From positions 434,001 to 498,000 of the forward strand of contig NZ_JPWF01000002.1 in the NCBI RefSeq assembly GCF_003326675.1: DNA of 64,000 nt. Reading direction: 5' to 3'. This stretch comes from Thalassospira profundimaris. GTDB taxonomy: Bacteria > Pseudomonadota > Alphaproteobacteria > Rhodospirillales > Thalassospiraceae. The notes under the pieces were generated by a model. It was given only the letters and a program-made list of their open reading frames with translations, had not been told where the DNA came from and did no database searches. The position numbers and the translations under genes were made by a program. This document shows, one piece after another, positions 1 through 15,000 of the stretch. The number at the start of each line of letters is the position of its first letter. Positions within the stretch are counted from its first letter, which is position 1.

Positions 1-3000
1 GTAATCATCGCCTTTTTCACCGTTCAGGTAATCGTCGCCCTCGCCACCCAGCAGGGTGTCGGAACCGTCACCAGCCCAGATCGTGTCATTGCCAAGACCC
101 CCATCAATGGTGTCTTCGCTGACATCTGCCTCGACATTGTCGAAGGTGTCATTGCCATCGCCCAGATCAACTTCGTTGTTCTGGCTGTTGCCATAGACAT
201 AATCGTCATGGGCCGATGCGATGACTTTTTCGAAGTTGGCAAGAATATCACCCGCCGCATCGCCATCATAGGCACGGCCTGCTTCACCCGGTGTCTTGGC
301 ATTGGCATCGGTTTCACCAAGGTAAATCTCGACGCCTGCGTCCGATCCTTCAAAGCTGATCGTATCGCGGCCTTCGCCACCATCAAGGTAATCGCCACCG
401 GCACCACCTTCGATGGTGTCATCACCGGCACCACCCAGAATGGTGTTATCACCGCTTGATCCGGTCAGAACATCATCGCCGTCCGAACCAATGATATTTT
501 CGATGCTGCTGATGCTGTCCGATCCGGTCGCATCCGAGCTTGCAGTTCCTGCTTCGAGATCGACCGTCGCACCGTTGGCGGCATTCATATCAAGGGTATC
601 TTCACCCTCGCCGCCATCAATGCTGTCATCACCGGCTGCGGCAATCAGGCTGTCATTACCTGCACCGGCATCGATAACGTCATTCCCCGCACCATCATTG
701 ATCGTATCGGCACCATCGCCCGCGACAATCGTGTTGTCGGCGTCGCTGCCCGTAATGGTGTCTGCACCATCCGAACCGATCACGTTTTCAATGCTGGTCA
801 GGCTGTCATTTCCGGTCTCGGCCGAGGATGCCGTGCCTGCACCAAGATCAATCGTTGCGCCATTGCTGGTCGATGCATCAAAGGTATCGGAACCCTCGCC
901 GCCATCGATGCTGTCATCACCGGCACTTGCGATCACGGTGTCGTCACCCGTACCGCCATTGATAACGTCGCTGCCCGCACCGGCATGGATCACATCATTA
1001 CCGGCACCACCCAGAACGGTGTCATTGCCCGCATTGGTCCACAGGGTGTCGTTACCCTCGCCACCATCGACCGTGACATCGCCATAACCATGGGTCTGGC
1101 TGGTCAGATCGACAACGTCATCACCGCCACCGGCATTGATGACTTCGATTCCCGAAATCGACGGATCGGTTGCACCGTTGTCGTGATCACCATCCAGAAT
1201 AATGGCATCGCCACCATCGGTACCGACAAGCGTATCAACGCCTTCGCCACCGGCATATTGGTCATCACTGATACCAAGGCCATCAAGGCTTGCGACATCG
1301 CCGGTGCCATCAACACCCGGGCTTCCGATATGGTCGGTGTCATCGGCGTCCGTTCCTGTGCGGTCCGCACCGAACTGAAGAACGTCGTCACCGGCACCAC
1401 CGTCAAGCGTATCGCTGCCTTCGCCACCGGTCAGGGTATCGTCGCCGTCACCACCATCAAGGGTGTCATCGCCGGAACCACCGCCAAGCGTATCGCCACC
1501 TGAACCACCACTGATGGTATCGTCCCCGCCACCGCCATTGATGGTGTCATCACCATCGCCACCTCCGAGCGTATCGTCACCGCCGGTCGCGATGTTTTCG
1601 ACACCTTCGAACTGATCCGGGCCAAGCTGATCAAGGGCAACGCCAACCAGCATGATCGTACCGCCCGCCGGCAGGTTGATCACAGTATTGCCATTGCCGT
1701 CCTCAGACAGCAGGGCCTTAAGGTCGGTCCAGGCCGTAATGCCCAGATCCGGCAGGGAAATCACATCTTCATCAACATCGAAGTCGGTAACGACGTCATT
1801 GTCCGTACCATCTTCGAAGATCAGCTTATCGGCACCCGCACCACCCGAAATGGTGTCATCACCATCACCGGCGGCAATCGTGTCATTGCCTGCACCGGCA
1901 TTGATAACGTTGTCACCGGACGAACCGGTAATGGTGTCATCACCATCACCCGTGGTCAGGTTTTCAAAGCCGGAAATGCTGTCATTACCGGTTTCGGCCG
2001 AGCTTGCCGTACCAGCGCCCAGATCAACCGTCGCGCCACTGGTAGCTTCGGACAGGTCAAGCGTATCAGTGCCTTCGCCACCCGCAAGGGTATCGTCGCC
2101 TGCACCGGCCATGACCGTATCGTTGCCGGCACCACCGGAAATCGTGTCATTGCCGGCACCGCCGTCAAGGACATCGTCCCCGCCATTGCCGGAAATCACG
2201 TTATCGCCGTCAGAACCGGTAATCGTGTCAGAACCGGCACCACCGACAACATTTTCAAATCCGGAAATGCTGTCATTGCCGGTCTCGGTCGAGGATGCCG
2301 TACCTGCACCCAGATCAACCGTCGCACCACTGGCGGCCTCGGACAGGTCAAGCGTATCGGTGCCTTCACCACCAGCAAGCGTATCGTCGCCTGCACCGGC
2401 CAGCACGGTATCGTCACCCGCACCGCCGTCGACCGTGTCGTTACCCGCACCGGCATTGATCACATCGTTGCCGTCGCCACCATCAAGGGTGTCGTTACCT
2501 TCACCACCATCAAGGCTGTCATTGCCGGCACCACCTTCAAGAAGGTCATCGCCGCCATTGCCGACAAGAATGTCATTGCCCAGACCACCGGTCAGGGTGT
2601 TATCCCCGTCCGAACCTGTCAGGGTATCGTTCCCCGCCGAACCGATCAGGTTTTCAATGCTTGAAAGCTTGTCGGTTTCGGTCGTGCCAACCTTGGCAAC
2701 ACCGGTGGACAGGTTCGCATTCACAGCAGCATTTGCGTTGCTGTAATCCGCGGTATCAGTGCCATCGCCGCCGCGCAGGGTATCGTTGCCCGCGCCACCG
2801 ACAAGGGTGTCATCACCGGCACCGCCATCAAGAATGTTGGCTTTGCTGTCACCTTTGATGATGTCGTCATGGTCCGAACCGGTAACGTTCTCGACCTGAT
2901 AGATCGCGTCGTTCCCCGCACCGCCGGTGGCGGTGTAATTGGCCAGATCGACATCAACACCGGACGTGGCATCGTCATAAATGACGGTATCGACATCGGC

Positions 3001-6000
3001 ACCACCGACGATGGTGTCATCGCCTGCACCACCGCGAAGTTCATCTTCGCCCGTGCCGCCAAGCAGGGTGTCATTACCAACACCACCATTGATCACATCA
3101 TCGCCGTAACCACCATCGAGGTAGTCATCACCGGCACCACCGTGGATGTTGTCATCACCCAGTTCACCGCGAATGGTATCGTCGCCCGCGTTACCCCAAA
3201 GGGTATCGGCACCCGAACCACCATTGATCGTGACATCGCCATAGGAAATCGTGTCGCTGGTCAGATCGACCACGTCATTGCCGTCACCGGCATTGATGAC
3301 CTCAACCCCGTCAAGGCGCGCGCCATCGGTGACGGTTTCATCAACAATTGTGTCAAAGCTGATGGATCGGACAAAGAAGTCACTGCTGTCCGAACCGCTG
3401 GAGCCGCTGGCATAGGGCTCGCTTTCAAACGCGATATAGCGGAATTCGACCGAGCTGCCAGAACCGTCAGTGACGCTGATGGTTGCCGTACCGACACCAT
3501 TGCTGGTGTAGGTAATCGTGCTGCTATCAAGCGTACCGGAAGCCACAAGGTTGCCATCGGCATCAAATGCCTGCCAGGAACCAACCTCGCCGCTGGCTTC
3601 GTTGGCCATGAGGTTGGAAACCTGAACCGTTGCGGTGGTCGCATCGGCACCAAGATCAACAACGATTGCTTCGCTTTCGCCGGTTGCGGCGTTGTGGTTG
3701 ATCTGGCTGCCCGCCGGGCTGCCACCATCATTGCCAATGCCGTTACCGTCAAAGGTCACGGTGTCATCTGCCGCCGCAAGGTTCAGCTTGCCGTTTTCAT
3801 CAACAAACGACGTCCCGAAGTCAAAGGCATACAGGTTCGCATCCGCCCAAGCGGCCTGAACATCTGCGGCACTTGCCGATTCCGTCAGGCCAAGCGTACG
3901 GGTTTCGACGGTCGGCTCGGTGGTTTGACCATCTCCTAGTTTCGAACCGTCAAGGATCAGCGCATCACTGCCACCGGTCATATTAAGAGTGTCGTTACCC
4001 TCGCCACCGATAAAGGTATCGTCGGAAATGTTCTTGCCGCTGATACCGGCAAGATCGCCCGTACCATCCACACCCGGGCTACCGGTATGTTCGGTGGTAT
4101 CGCCGGTGTCGGCTGTACCATCGGCTTCGAAGTTCAGAACGTCGTTGCCCGAACCACCGTCAAGGGTGTCATCGCCCGAACCGCCCGACAGCGTGTCATT
4201 GTCATCACCACCGGCAATCGCATCATCACCGGCACCACCGGTAAGTGTATCGCTGCCAGTACCGCCATCGATGCTGTCATTGCCGGTGCCACCATCAATG
4301 GTGTCATCGCCATCATTGCCAAGCAGCGTGTCGTCACCTGCACCACCGGAAACGGTGTCGTCACCGGCAAGCGCGTCAATGGTGTCGTCTTCGTCGGTAC
4401 CCAGCAGATCATCGTCATACGGGGTCGCGCCGTCGGTGATATTGTTAAAGTCATCTGCGCTCAGATCACTCAGACCAACATTGATCAGGGTCACCGTACC
4501 GCCCGCTGGCAGGTTCAGAACCGCATCACCATTACCGTTTTCACTAAGCAACGGCACAAGATCGGCCCAGCGTTCGATGCCAAGATCATCAATCGAAAGC
4601 TTGTCTTCGCCCGGGGTGAAATCACTGACCACATCGTCATAGACGCCATCGGCAAAGACGAACGTATCCGCACCTGCACCACCGGAAACGGTATCGTCGC
4701 CTGCACCACCATCAATGGTGTCATTGCCTGCACCGGCATTGATCACGTTATCGGCGTTCGAACCGGTGATGACATCATCACCGGCACCGGTGATGACATT
4801 TTCAAAGTTCGAAATCTGGTCATTTCCGGTCTCGGCCGAAGTCGCCGTACCCGCACCCAGATTGACAACCGCATCACCCGATGCGTTCGACATATCAATG
4901 GTATCAATACCGTCGCCGCCATCCAGGCTGTCATTGCCCGAACCGGCTACAACCGTATCGTCACCGGCACCGGCCATGACAAGGTCACTGCCCGCACCAT
5001 CGGAAATCACGTCATTCCCGGCACCCGCATCGATCAGGTCAATGCCATCACCGCCGTCAATAGTATCGGCACCGTCGCCGGTCGAGATGGTGTCGTCGGA
5101 TGCGCTGCCAACAATGGTATCATCGCCCGATCCGGTCACCAGATTTTCAAACCCGGAAATGATATCCGCACCGGTCTGGCTGCTGTTGGCGGTGCCATCT
5201 TCAAGATTGACCGCAACATCAACCGTCACATCGGACAGATCAAGGGTATCCGTGCCTTCGCCACCCAGAAGGGTATCATTGCCGAGGCTGCCTGCGATCG
5301 TATCATTGCCTGCACCGGCATCGACAAAGTCGTTACCTGCACCGTCATTGATCACGTCATCGCCGTCACCGGCATTGATTTCATCATTGCCCGCACTGGT
5401 CCAGACCGTGTCATTGCCGGTCCCGGCATTCACAGTTACATCGCCATATGCGTCGGTCTGGCTGGTCAGATCGACAACGTCATCACCTGCGCCGGTATCG
5501 ATGACCTCAATGCCGCTGATTGACGGTGCGTTCGAACCGTCTGCGTGATCGTTATCAAGAATGATCGCATCCGCACCCGACGTACCAAGAAGCGTATCAA
5601 CACCTTCGCCGCCATCGAACTGGTCATCGCTGATACCAAGACCTTCAAGATCGGCAACATCGCCGGTGCCATCAACACCCGGGCTGCCGACATGGTCGGT
5701 TTCATCGCCAGCCTGACCGATACGGTCGGCTTCGAACTGAAGGACGTCGTTACCGTCACCGCCATCAAGCGTATCGGAACCGCTACCACCGCTTAGCGTA
5801 TCATCGCCGCCACCGCCGGAAACAGTGTCATCACCGTCGCCACCGCCAACAGAATCATCACCGTCACCGCCATCGACGCTGTCATTGCCATCGCCACCAC
5901 TGACCGTGTCGTTGCCGCCGCCACCCTGAAGGGTATCGTCGCCGCCACCGCCGTCTACGGTATCATCGCCATCATCGCCGTCGATATTGTCATCGCCATC

Positions 6001-9000
6001 GCCGCCGCCAAGGGTGTCTTCACCGGGCGTTCCGACATTGGCGACATCCTTGAAGTGATCCGGCGTCAGATCACCGACCGCCACACCGGCAAGCGTTACC
6101 GTGCCACCAGATGGCAGGGTAATGACAGCACCGTCCGGTCCATCAGACAGAAGCGGCTGCAAATCGGTCCAGGCCGAAATCCCGAGATCCGGCAGGGAAA
6201 TCACATCGGCATTCAGATCAAAGTCGGTGACCAGATCCGCATCGGTGCCATCGCCAAAGACAAAGGTATCCGCACCGGCACCACCCGAAAGCGTATCGTT
6301 GCCTTCGCCTGCGGCAAGCGTGTCATTGCCTTCGCCACCTGACAGGATGTCGTCGCCCGCACCACCGTCGATCACGTCGTCACCGGCACCGCCATCAATG
6401 ACGTTGGCATCGTCCGAACCGGTAATGGTATCGGCATCATCCGACCCTGTGACATTTTCAAAGTTGGCAATCGTGTCCGTACCGGTATTGGCACCACTTG
6501 CCGTACCTGCGCCCAGATCAACTGTAACGCCGCCCGTCGTTCCCGACAGATCAAGGGTGTCGACACCCTCGCCACCATCAAGATTGTCATTCCCGGCATC
6601 CAGGGTCACCGTATCGTTGCCTGCACCGGCATCAATCGTGTTATCGCTGTCCGAACCGGTAATGGTGTCATCACCATCGGTCGCAATGACGTTTTCAAAC
6701 CCGGAAAGACTGTCGACACCGGTCGCATCGCTGCTTGCCGTGCCCGCACCCAGATCAATGGTTGCACCGTCTGCGCCGGACATATCAAGCGTATCGGAAC
6801 CATCGCCACCAATCAGGATGTCATTACCGGCACCAGCCGCAATCGTGTCATTGCCCGTGCCGCCGTCGATGGTGTCGGTACCTTCGCCACCATCAAGGAC
6901 GTCATCCCCGGCACCGCCATCGATCACGTCGTCACCAGCACCACCATGGATATTATCGGCACCTTCGCCGCCATAAATGACGTCATTGCCATCATTCGAC
7001 CAGATGGTGTCATCACCCTCGCCGCCGTCGATCGTGACATCGCCATAGGAGTGAACTTCGCTGGTCAGGTCGACAACGTCGTTACCGGCACCGGCATCGA
7101 TATTTTCAATATCGACAATTGCCGGGTTGGCCGATCCGCCACCGGCATGATCACGGTCCAGAATAATTGCATCGTCGCCAGAACCGGCAACCAGGGTGTC
7201 ATTGCCCTCGCCACCGACAAAGCTGTCATCAGAAAGGTTCTTGCCGGAAATATCGGCAGTTTCACCGGTGCCATCCGTGGTCGGGCTGCCGACATGATCG
7301 GTGGTTTCACCGTCCGCACCGATGCGATCACCTTCGAACGACAGAACGTCGTCACCGGTTCCGCCATCAACAAGGTCCGCGCCCTCGCCACCGGCAAGGG
7401 TGTCATTGCCTGCACCACCGGTCAGGGTATCGTTACCGGCACCGCCCGACAGGATATTGTCGCCGGTCGAACCGATCAGGGTGTCATCACCCGCACCACC
7501 GGTCGCACCTTCGATACCATCAAGGGTATCGACGCCATCGGTCGCCGTACCGGTACCGTTTTCAAGATCGACAACAACCGCGTCGGTCTGGTCGGAATAA
7601 TCAACGATATCGTTGCCGTCGCCACCGATCAGGGTGTCGTCACCGGCACCGCCCGAAAGCGTGTCATCACCGGCACCGCCATCAATGACGTTATTGGCAT
7701 CGTTACCGGCAAGCGTATCGTCATGATCCGACCCGATCAGGGTCTCAAAGCCGTCAATGACGTCATTGCCTGCGCCACCGGTTGCCGTTCCGGCATCCAG
7801 ATCAACATTTACGCCACTTTCCGCATCTTCGTAGGACAGGACATCATCGCCCTCGCCGCCAATAAGGGTGTCATCACCGCCATTGCCATAAACGGTGTCA
7901 TTGCCTGCACCGCCATCCAGAATGTTGGCATTTTCATCGCCAATCAGGATGTCATCACCGGCACCGCCGGTAACGTTTTCGATGCTTTCAAGGGTATCAT
8001 TGCCTGCTTCGCCGGTCGCGGTTCCCGCGCCCAGATCAACAGTCACACCTTCGGTCGTGTCGGCATAGTCGGCCGTATCGCTGCCTTCACCGCCGCGCAG
8101 GGTATCGTCGCCCGCACCACCGATCAGCGTATCGTCACCGGCATCGCCATAAATATCATCGTTACCGGCCTGACCGTCGATGATGTCATCGCTTTCAAGG
8201 GCGTGGATTTCATCGCTGATCTGGCTGCCGGTGATGTTGTCTTCGAACTCGGTGCCGTAAATAACGTCATAGCCAAAGAAGTTCTTCGGCGTCAGGTCGT
8301 CCACAGACACGCCTTCAAGCGTGATGCTGTCATCGCCGACCGTGATCACGGCATTGCCGTTCTCGTCGTCATACATCTGATCGCGCAGGGTTGCGTAATC
8401 CTCGATGCCATATGACGACAGATCGATCATGTCTTCTTCGATATCAAAGTCGGTCGCGGTGTCATGTCCGCCGCCCGGCTTCAGAACGATCATATCTTCG
8501 CCGTCGCCGGTGATGATCACGTCATCGCCAGCACCGCCAAACAGGGTATCGTTGCCCGAACCACCATCAAGGGTGTTGATGCCATCGCTGCCGATCAGGG
8601 TATCGGCATAATCGGTACCGATAACACGTTCGAAGTTACGAACAATGTCATCACCTGCGGCACCCGTCGCATATTCCTTGATCAGGTCAACCGTGACGCC
8701 GCCATCAACATTGGAATAGTCGACCGTATCCAGATCGCCCTCGCCACCATCAAGGATATCGTCGCCTGCATCACCATAAACCCAGTCATCACCGGCACCG
8801 CCTTCGACGATATCATCGCCTTCGCCGCCCATGATGGTGTCATTGCCTGCTTCACCCAACAGGATGTCGCCACCGGCACCGCCATCAATGATGTCGTCAC
8901 CGTCACCGCCACTGACTTCGTCGATACCGTCGCCTGCATCAATCACGTCATTGCCTGCACCGGCATTGATCGCATCACCACCAGCACCGGACGAAATGGT

Positions 9001-12000
9001 GTTATTGCCGTCGTCGCCGGTAATCTCGTCATTGAAGTCGGATCCGACGACATTTTCGATGTCATTAAGGGTATCGGAACCCTGACCGGTTGCTGTTCCG
9101 GCATCAAGATCGACTGTAACGCCCTGGGTTGCACCGCTATAATCAACGGTATCGGAACCTTCGCCGCCATCGATCACATCATCACCGGTACCACCGACAA
9201 AGCTGTCATCACCATCAAGACCCGACAGGGTGTTGTTCTGGTCATTGCCAATCAGAACGTCGTCATGGAGCGTACCAATAACGTTTTCGATGCCGTCAAG
9301 GGTGTCATCACCCTCGCCACCGGTCACTGTTCCGTTTTCAAGATCGGCAACAATGCCTGCATCTTCGGTCGAATAATCAACCGTGTCATTGCCTTCGCCA
9401 CCGATCAGGACATCCGATCCGGCACCGCCGACCAGCGTGTCATTACCAACACCGCCATCAAGGGTATCGTTGCCGTCACCACCGATCAGACGGTCATTGC
9501 CAACACCGCCATCGACCGTGTCATCACCGCCCAGCGCATTGATGATGTCATCACCATCGCCACCGATCATTTCATCGGCGTCGTCGGTGCCCAGACGGAC
9601 ATCAACGCCAATAAAGTTATCCGCACTCAGCTGGCCTGCCTTGACACCCTGAAGGGTGATGGTGTCACCACTTTCCAGACTGATGGTCAGATCACCGTTG
9701 GCATTGGTGCCAAACAGTTCTTCAAGCGCGTCGTAACCCGCGATATTAAAGCTGGTCAGGTCGATCTTGTCGGCGCCGACATTGAAGTCGGTGATGGTGT
9801 CATTGCCATCGCCCGGATTGAAGATCACCTGGTCGGCACCGCTGCCAAGGGTCAGCGTGTCATTGCCTGCACCGGCGTCAAAGGTGTCATCCCCTGCGCC
9901 ACCAACAAAGGTGTCGCTTTGACCACCGCCGATAAAGGTATCGTTGAATTCCGAACCGCGAACAATTTCGATGCCATCAAGGGTATCGGTTCCGATCGAA
10001 GAACCGCTGACCGTATTGTTGCTGGTATCAACCACAACTCCGGCTTCAGAGTCGATATAGCTTGCGGTATCAACCCCGTCGCCACCGATGATGACATCAT
10101 CACCCGCACCCGACAGGATCGTGTCGTTACCGGCACCACCATCAATGGTGTCATTGCCGCTACCGGCCGAAATGGTGTCGTTACCGGCACCGCCTTCGAT
10201 CAGGTCGTCACCGGCGCCCGACGAAATAACGTCGTTGCCGTCACCACCCAGAACCGTATCGGCACCCGCACCGGTATTGATGGTGTCGTTACCCGCACCA
10301 CCATCAACCAGATCCGCGCCATCGCCGGTGGTGATAACATCTTCACCAACACCGCCTTCGACGGTGTTATCACCATTGCCTGCATCAATGACATTGCCAT
10401 TGTCATCGCCAATGATCAGGTCATTGCCATCACCCGTGACGACATTTTCAATGTTGGTAAAGCTGTCGGTATCGGTGCCATCGGTCGCCGTACCATTGGT
10501 GAAATCAACTGTCTGATCACCGGTGAGGTCTGAAAGATCAAGGGTATCGTTGCCCTCGCCGCCATCAATGGTGTCGCTACCAGCGCCACCACGTAGCGTA
10601 TCGTCGCCCGCACCGCCAAGCAGAACGTCGTCACCGGCACGACCATCAAGCACGTCATTGCCAGCCCCACCGCTCAGGGTGTTGCGGCCGCTATCACCGC
10701 GCAGCGTATCGTTGCCACCCGAACCTTCAAGGTTTTCAAAGTTCGAAATGGTGTCGCCCGTGCTGGTTACACCGGTCTGCAGATCAATCGAAACGCCATT
10801 TTCATCGGCATAGGAAAGGGTATCTTCACCTTCACCACCATCAAGCGTATCGCGGCCTGCGCCACCGGAAATGGTGTCGTCGCCGTCTTCACCCAACAGG
10901 ATGTCATTGCCTGCACCACCGGTAAGCGTGTCATTACCGCTGCCCGCCAGAACCGTATCGTTGCCGGCACCACCGGTAACAACATCATCGTGGTCCGACG
11001 CAATAATTTGTTCGATACCGCTAAAGGTATCCGTGCCGGTCGCATCACCGGTCGCAATGTTGGTCTGCAGATTGATGTTCAGGCCGGACGAGGCATCCGA
11101 ATAATCAAGCGTGTCGGCACCTTCGCCACCGATATAGGTGTCATCGCCAAGTTCACCGACAAAGCTGTCATCACCGGCGCCACCATTAAGGATGTCATTG
11201 CCAGCCCCACCGGTCAGCATGTCGTTACCGGCACCGCCATCGATGGAGTTAGCGCCATCGTCACCGGTGATGGTATCGCCGTAATCCGTACCGGTTACAT
11301 TTTCGAACCCGGAAATGGTGTCATCGCCATCGGCACCACTTGCCGTACCCGCACCAAGATCAATGTTCTGTGCGCCCGATGCATCAGAGTAATCAAGCGT
11401 ATCGGTACCGTCACCACCCGACAGGGTGTCATTGCCTTCACCACCGGCAATCAGGTCATCGCCCGCACGACCATCAATGATATCGTCGCCTGCGCCACCG
11501 ATCAGGGTGTTGGCATCTGCCGAACCGGAAATGCTGTCATCGGCATCCGAACCGGTAACATCTTCGATATTACTCAGAAGATCGGTACCATCGGCTTTCT
11601 GGGCAGTTCCGGCTTCAAGATCGACATCAACACCCGTGTTGCTGCCGCTGTAATCCATACGGTCCTGACCGGCACCACCGTCTATGACATCGTCGCCAGC
11701 ACTGACATTAAGCACGTCATCACCAGCACCCGCCAGAATGGTATTGTCCGCATCCGAACCGGTGATGATGTCATTACGGCTTGTTGCGATGACATTTTCA
11801 ACATTCAGAACGGTATCGCCGGTTTCATCATCGGTTTCGCCGGTGCCAAGATTGATCTCGATACCTTGCTGCTCGTCGCTGTAATCGACCGTATCAACGC
11901 CATCACCACCATCGATGAAGTCGTTGCCCTTGCCGCCATCCAGCGTGTCATTGCCAGCACCACCAAGCAGGGTGTCATCACCGTTGCCACCAAACAGGAT

Positions 12001-15000
12001 GTCGTCGCCATCTTCACCAGACAGAACGTTGTTCAGCTCGTTACCAAGAATGGTATCGTTGAAATCAGAACCGGTAATGTTTTCGATATTTTCAAGCTGA
12101 TCGGTACCAAGCCCGGTTACCGTGCCTGCTTCCAGATCGGCCGTAATCCCACCGGTGGCATTACGATAGTCAACGGTATCCAGACCCGCACCGCCGCGCA
12201 GAACATCATTGCCGCCCGTGGCAATGATCGTGTCATTGCCTGCACCGGCATTGATGCTGTTATCGCCACTGTCACCGGCCAGTGTATCGGCATGACCGGA
12301 ACCAACAATATTCTCGATCCCCGACAGGGTATCATCACCCGCAGCACCGGTTGCCGTCTGTTCTTCAAGATCGACCGTTACACCACCCTGAGCATTGGCA
12401 TAGCTGACCGTGTCACTGCCTTCGCCACCGACAAGCGTATCGTCGCCGTCAAGACCTTCCAGAACGTCGTCGCCTTCGCCGCCAACCAGCAGGTTGTCGC
12501 CATCAGAACCGGTCAGGGTGTCGTTGCCAGCACCCGCAACGATATTTTCGATGTTGCGCAGCGTGTCATTGCCACCTTCTGTGGTCGCTGTACCCGTATT
12601 CAGGTTGGCGGTAACCGGACCGGTTTCATCGCTGTAATCTGCGGTATCAACACCATCCCCACCATCAAGGATGTCGTTGCCTTCGCCGCCGATCAGGGTG
12701 TCATCACCATCACCACCAAAGATGCTGTCATCATCTTCAAGGCCATAAATCGTGTCATTGCCGTCAAGACCCGACAGGGTATCCTGACCGTCGGTGCCAA
12801 ACATGGTGTCATCACCACTGGTCCCGACGATGTCGCGAACACCGATAAAGTTGTCAGCCGTGATATCATCAAGGCTGACGCCCTTAAGGATCATCGACGT
12901 GCCTTCACCGAAATCGATGACAAGGTCACCGTTTTCGTTTTCAGACATCAATTCATAAAGTTCGCCATAGGTATCAATACCAAGGCCGGTAATATCGATC
13001 TGGTCTTCGCCAACGGCAAAATCGGTGACTGTATCTGTGCCGTCATTCGGTCCGACAACATAAACATCTGCACCCGTACCACCAGTCAGCGTATCATCGC
13101 CTGCACCGCCGGTGATCGTATCGGCACCGGCACCGGCACGAATGACGTTGTTGCCGTCATCGCCGGTAATAATGTCGTCAAATTTCGAACCTGTGACGTT
13201 TTCAACACCACTCAGGCTATCGGTGCCGTCTGCACGGGTTGCAGTCCCTTCGGACAGGTCAACGCTGACAGCTTCACCATTTTCATAGCTGACGGTATCG
13301 ATGCCTTCGCCACCCTCGATGATGTCATCACCGGCACCACCAATCAGCAGATCGTTGCCAGCACCACCATCAAGCACGTCATCACCGGCACCGCCGCTCA
13401 GCGTGTTGTTGCCATCGTCCCCGATCAGGGTATCGTCATGATCCGAACCGGTAACATTTTCGATGGTTTCAAGGGTATCGTTGCCATCGGCACCGCTTGC
13501 GGTACCCGCTGACAGGTCAACCGTGACACCGCCTTCGGCGGCACTGTAATCGGCAAGGTCAGTACCATCGCCACCGATCAGCGCATCATCTCCGGCCCCG
13601 CCGACCAGCTTGTCATTGCCTGCACCGCCCAGAATGGCGTCGTCACCGGCACCACCCGAAATCGTATCATCACCACCATTACCGATCAGCGTGTTGGCGC
13701 CGTCGTTACCGGTGATGATGTCTTTCTGGTTTGAACCATTGACGTTTTCGATATCAATAAGGGTATCTTCGCCCGCGACACCACCTGTACCTGCTTCAAG
13801 GTCAACCGTGACACTGCCGCTGGATTTGTAATCAACGGTATCCTGGCCTTCGCCGCCATCAATGATGTCTGCGCCCTGACCACCGATGATCGTGTCATCA
13901 CCGCTATTGCCATAGATGGTGTCATCACCGGCACCGCCGTTGATGGTGTCATTGCCGCCAAGACCGTCGATAATTTCTTCGGACGATGTCCCTTGCAGAA
14001 CATCATCACCCTCGGTCGCACCAAGGGATTCGATATCAACAAAGTTATCCGCGCTCAAATCTTCCGGCGAAACACCGTTCAGCGTCATGATGCGATCATC
14101 AACCGTGATCACGGCATCGCCGTTCTCATTGGTGCTGATCAGCTTTTTAAGCGCCTCGAAATTCGGGATATTGAAGGCACTGAGATCAATCTTGTCTTCT
14201 GACGGATCAAAGTCGGTCACCAGGACTTCGTCGCTGGCATTGTCCAGAACAAAGGTATCGGCACCTTCGCCACCGGTAACAACGTCACTACCTGCACCGG
14301 AATTGATGGTGTCGTTACCGGCACCACCGTCAATTGTGTTGTCCTGTACCGATCCGGTCAGGATGTCGTCATGGTCAGAGCCGATCAGGTTTTCGATATC
14401 AAGCAGAGTATCTTCACCGTCGGCACCGGTTGCCGTACCGGCACCAAGATCGACATTTACACCACCGGATGCATCCGCATAGGTAACCGTATCATTCCCG
14501 GTATCACCATTAAGGACGTCATTGCCTTCGCCACCGGCCAAGGTGTCATTCCCGACGCCGCCATCAAGATAGTCATCACCGCCACGGCCATTCAGAATAT
14601 CGTCGCCAACGCCACCACGCAGGGTATTGGCATTGTCGTCACCTGACAGCGTATCGTTATAGGAAGACCCGGTAACGTTTTCGAAATTCGAAATCGTATC
14701 GGTTTCCGTACCCGAACTTGCCTGATTGGTTTCAAGATCAACTGTGACACCGCTTGTCTGCCCCTGATAGCTCAGGGTGTCATTACCCTCACCGCCATCA
14801 AGGACATCGTTGCCGGTTCCACCGCTGATAACGTCGTCGCCCTCGCCACCGGTGATGGTATCTGCACCAGCATCGCCAGAAATGACGTCGTTGCCCGAAC
14901 CACCATCAATCGTGTCGTTGCCGTCACCACCTGTAACAGTGTCATTACCGGCTTTGGCATCGATAACATCGCTGCGGTTTGTACCTTCGAGGATGTCTTT

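Noticed and set aside
8464-13512. Long plus-strand open frames (689 and 840 codons) opposite the RTX gene, with Ile/Thr/Val/Ala-rich repeats
   Set aside because: They are the antisense reading of RTX codons. Asp, Gly and Thr codons of the real gene leave few stops on the other strand. They have no ribosome sites and end where the repeat phase changes.
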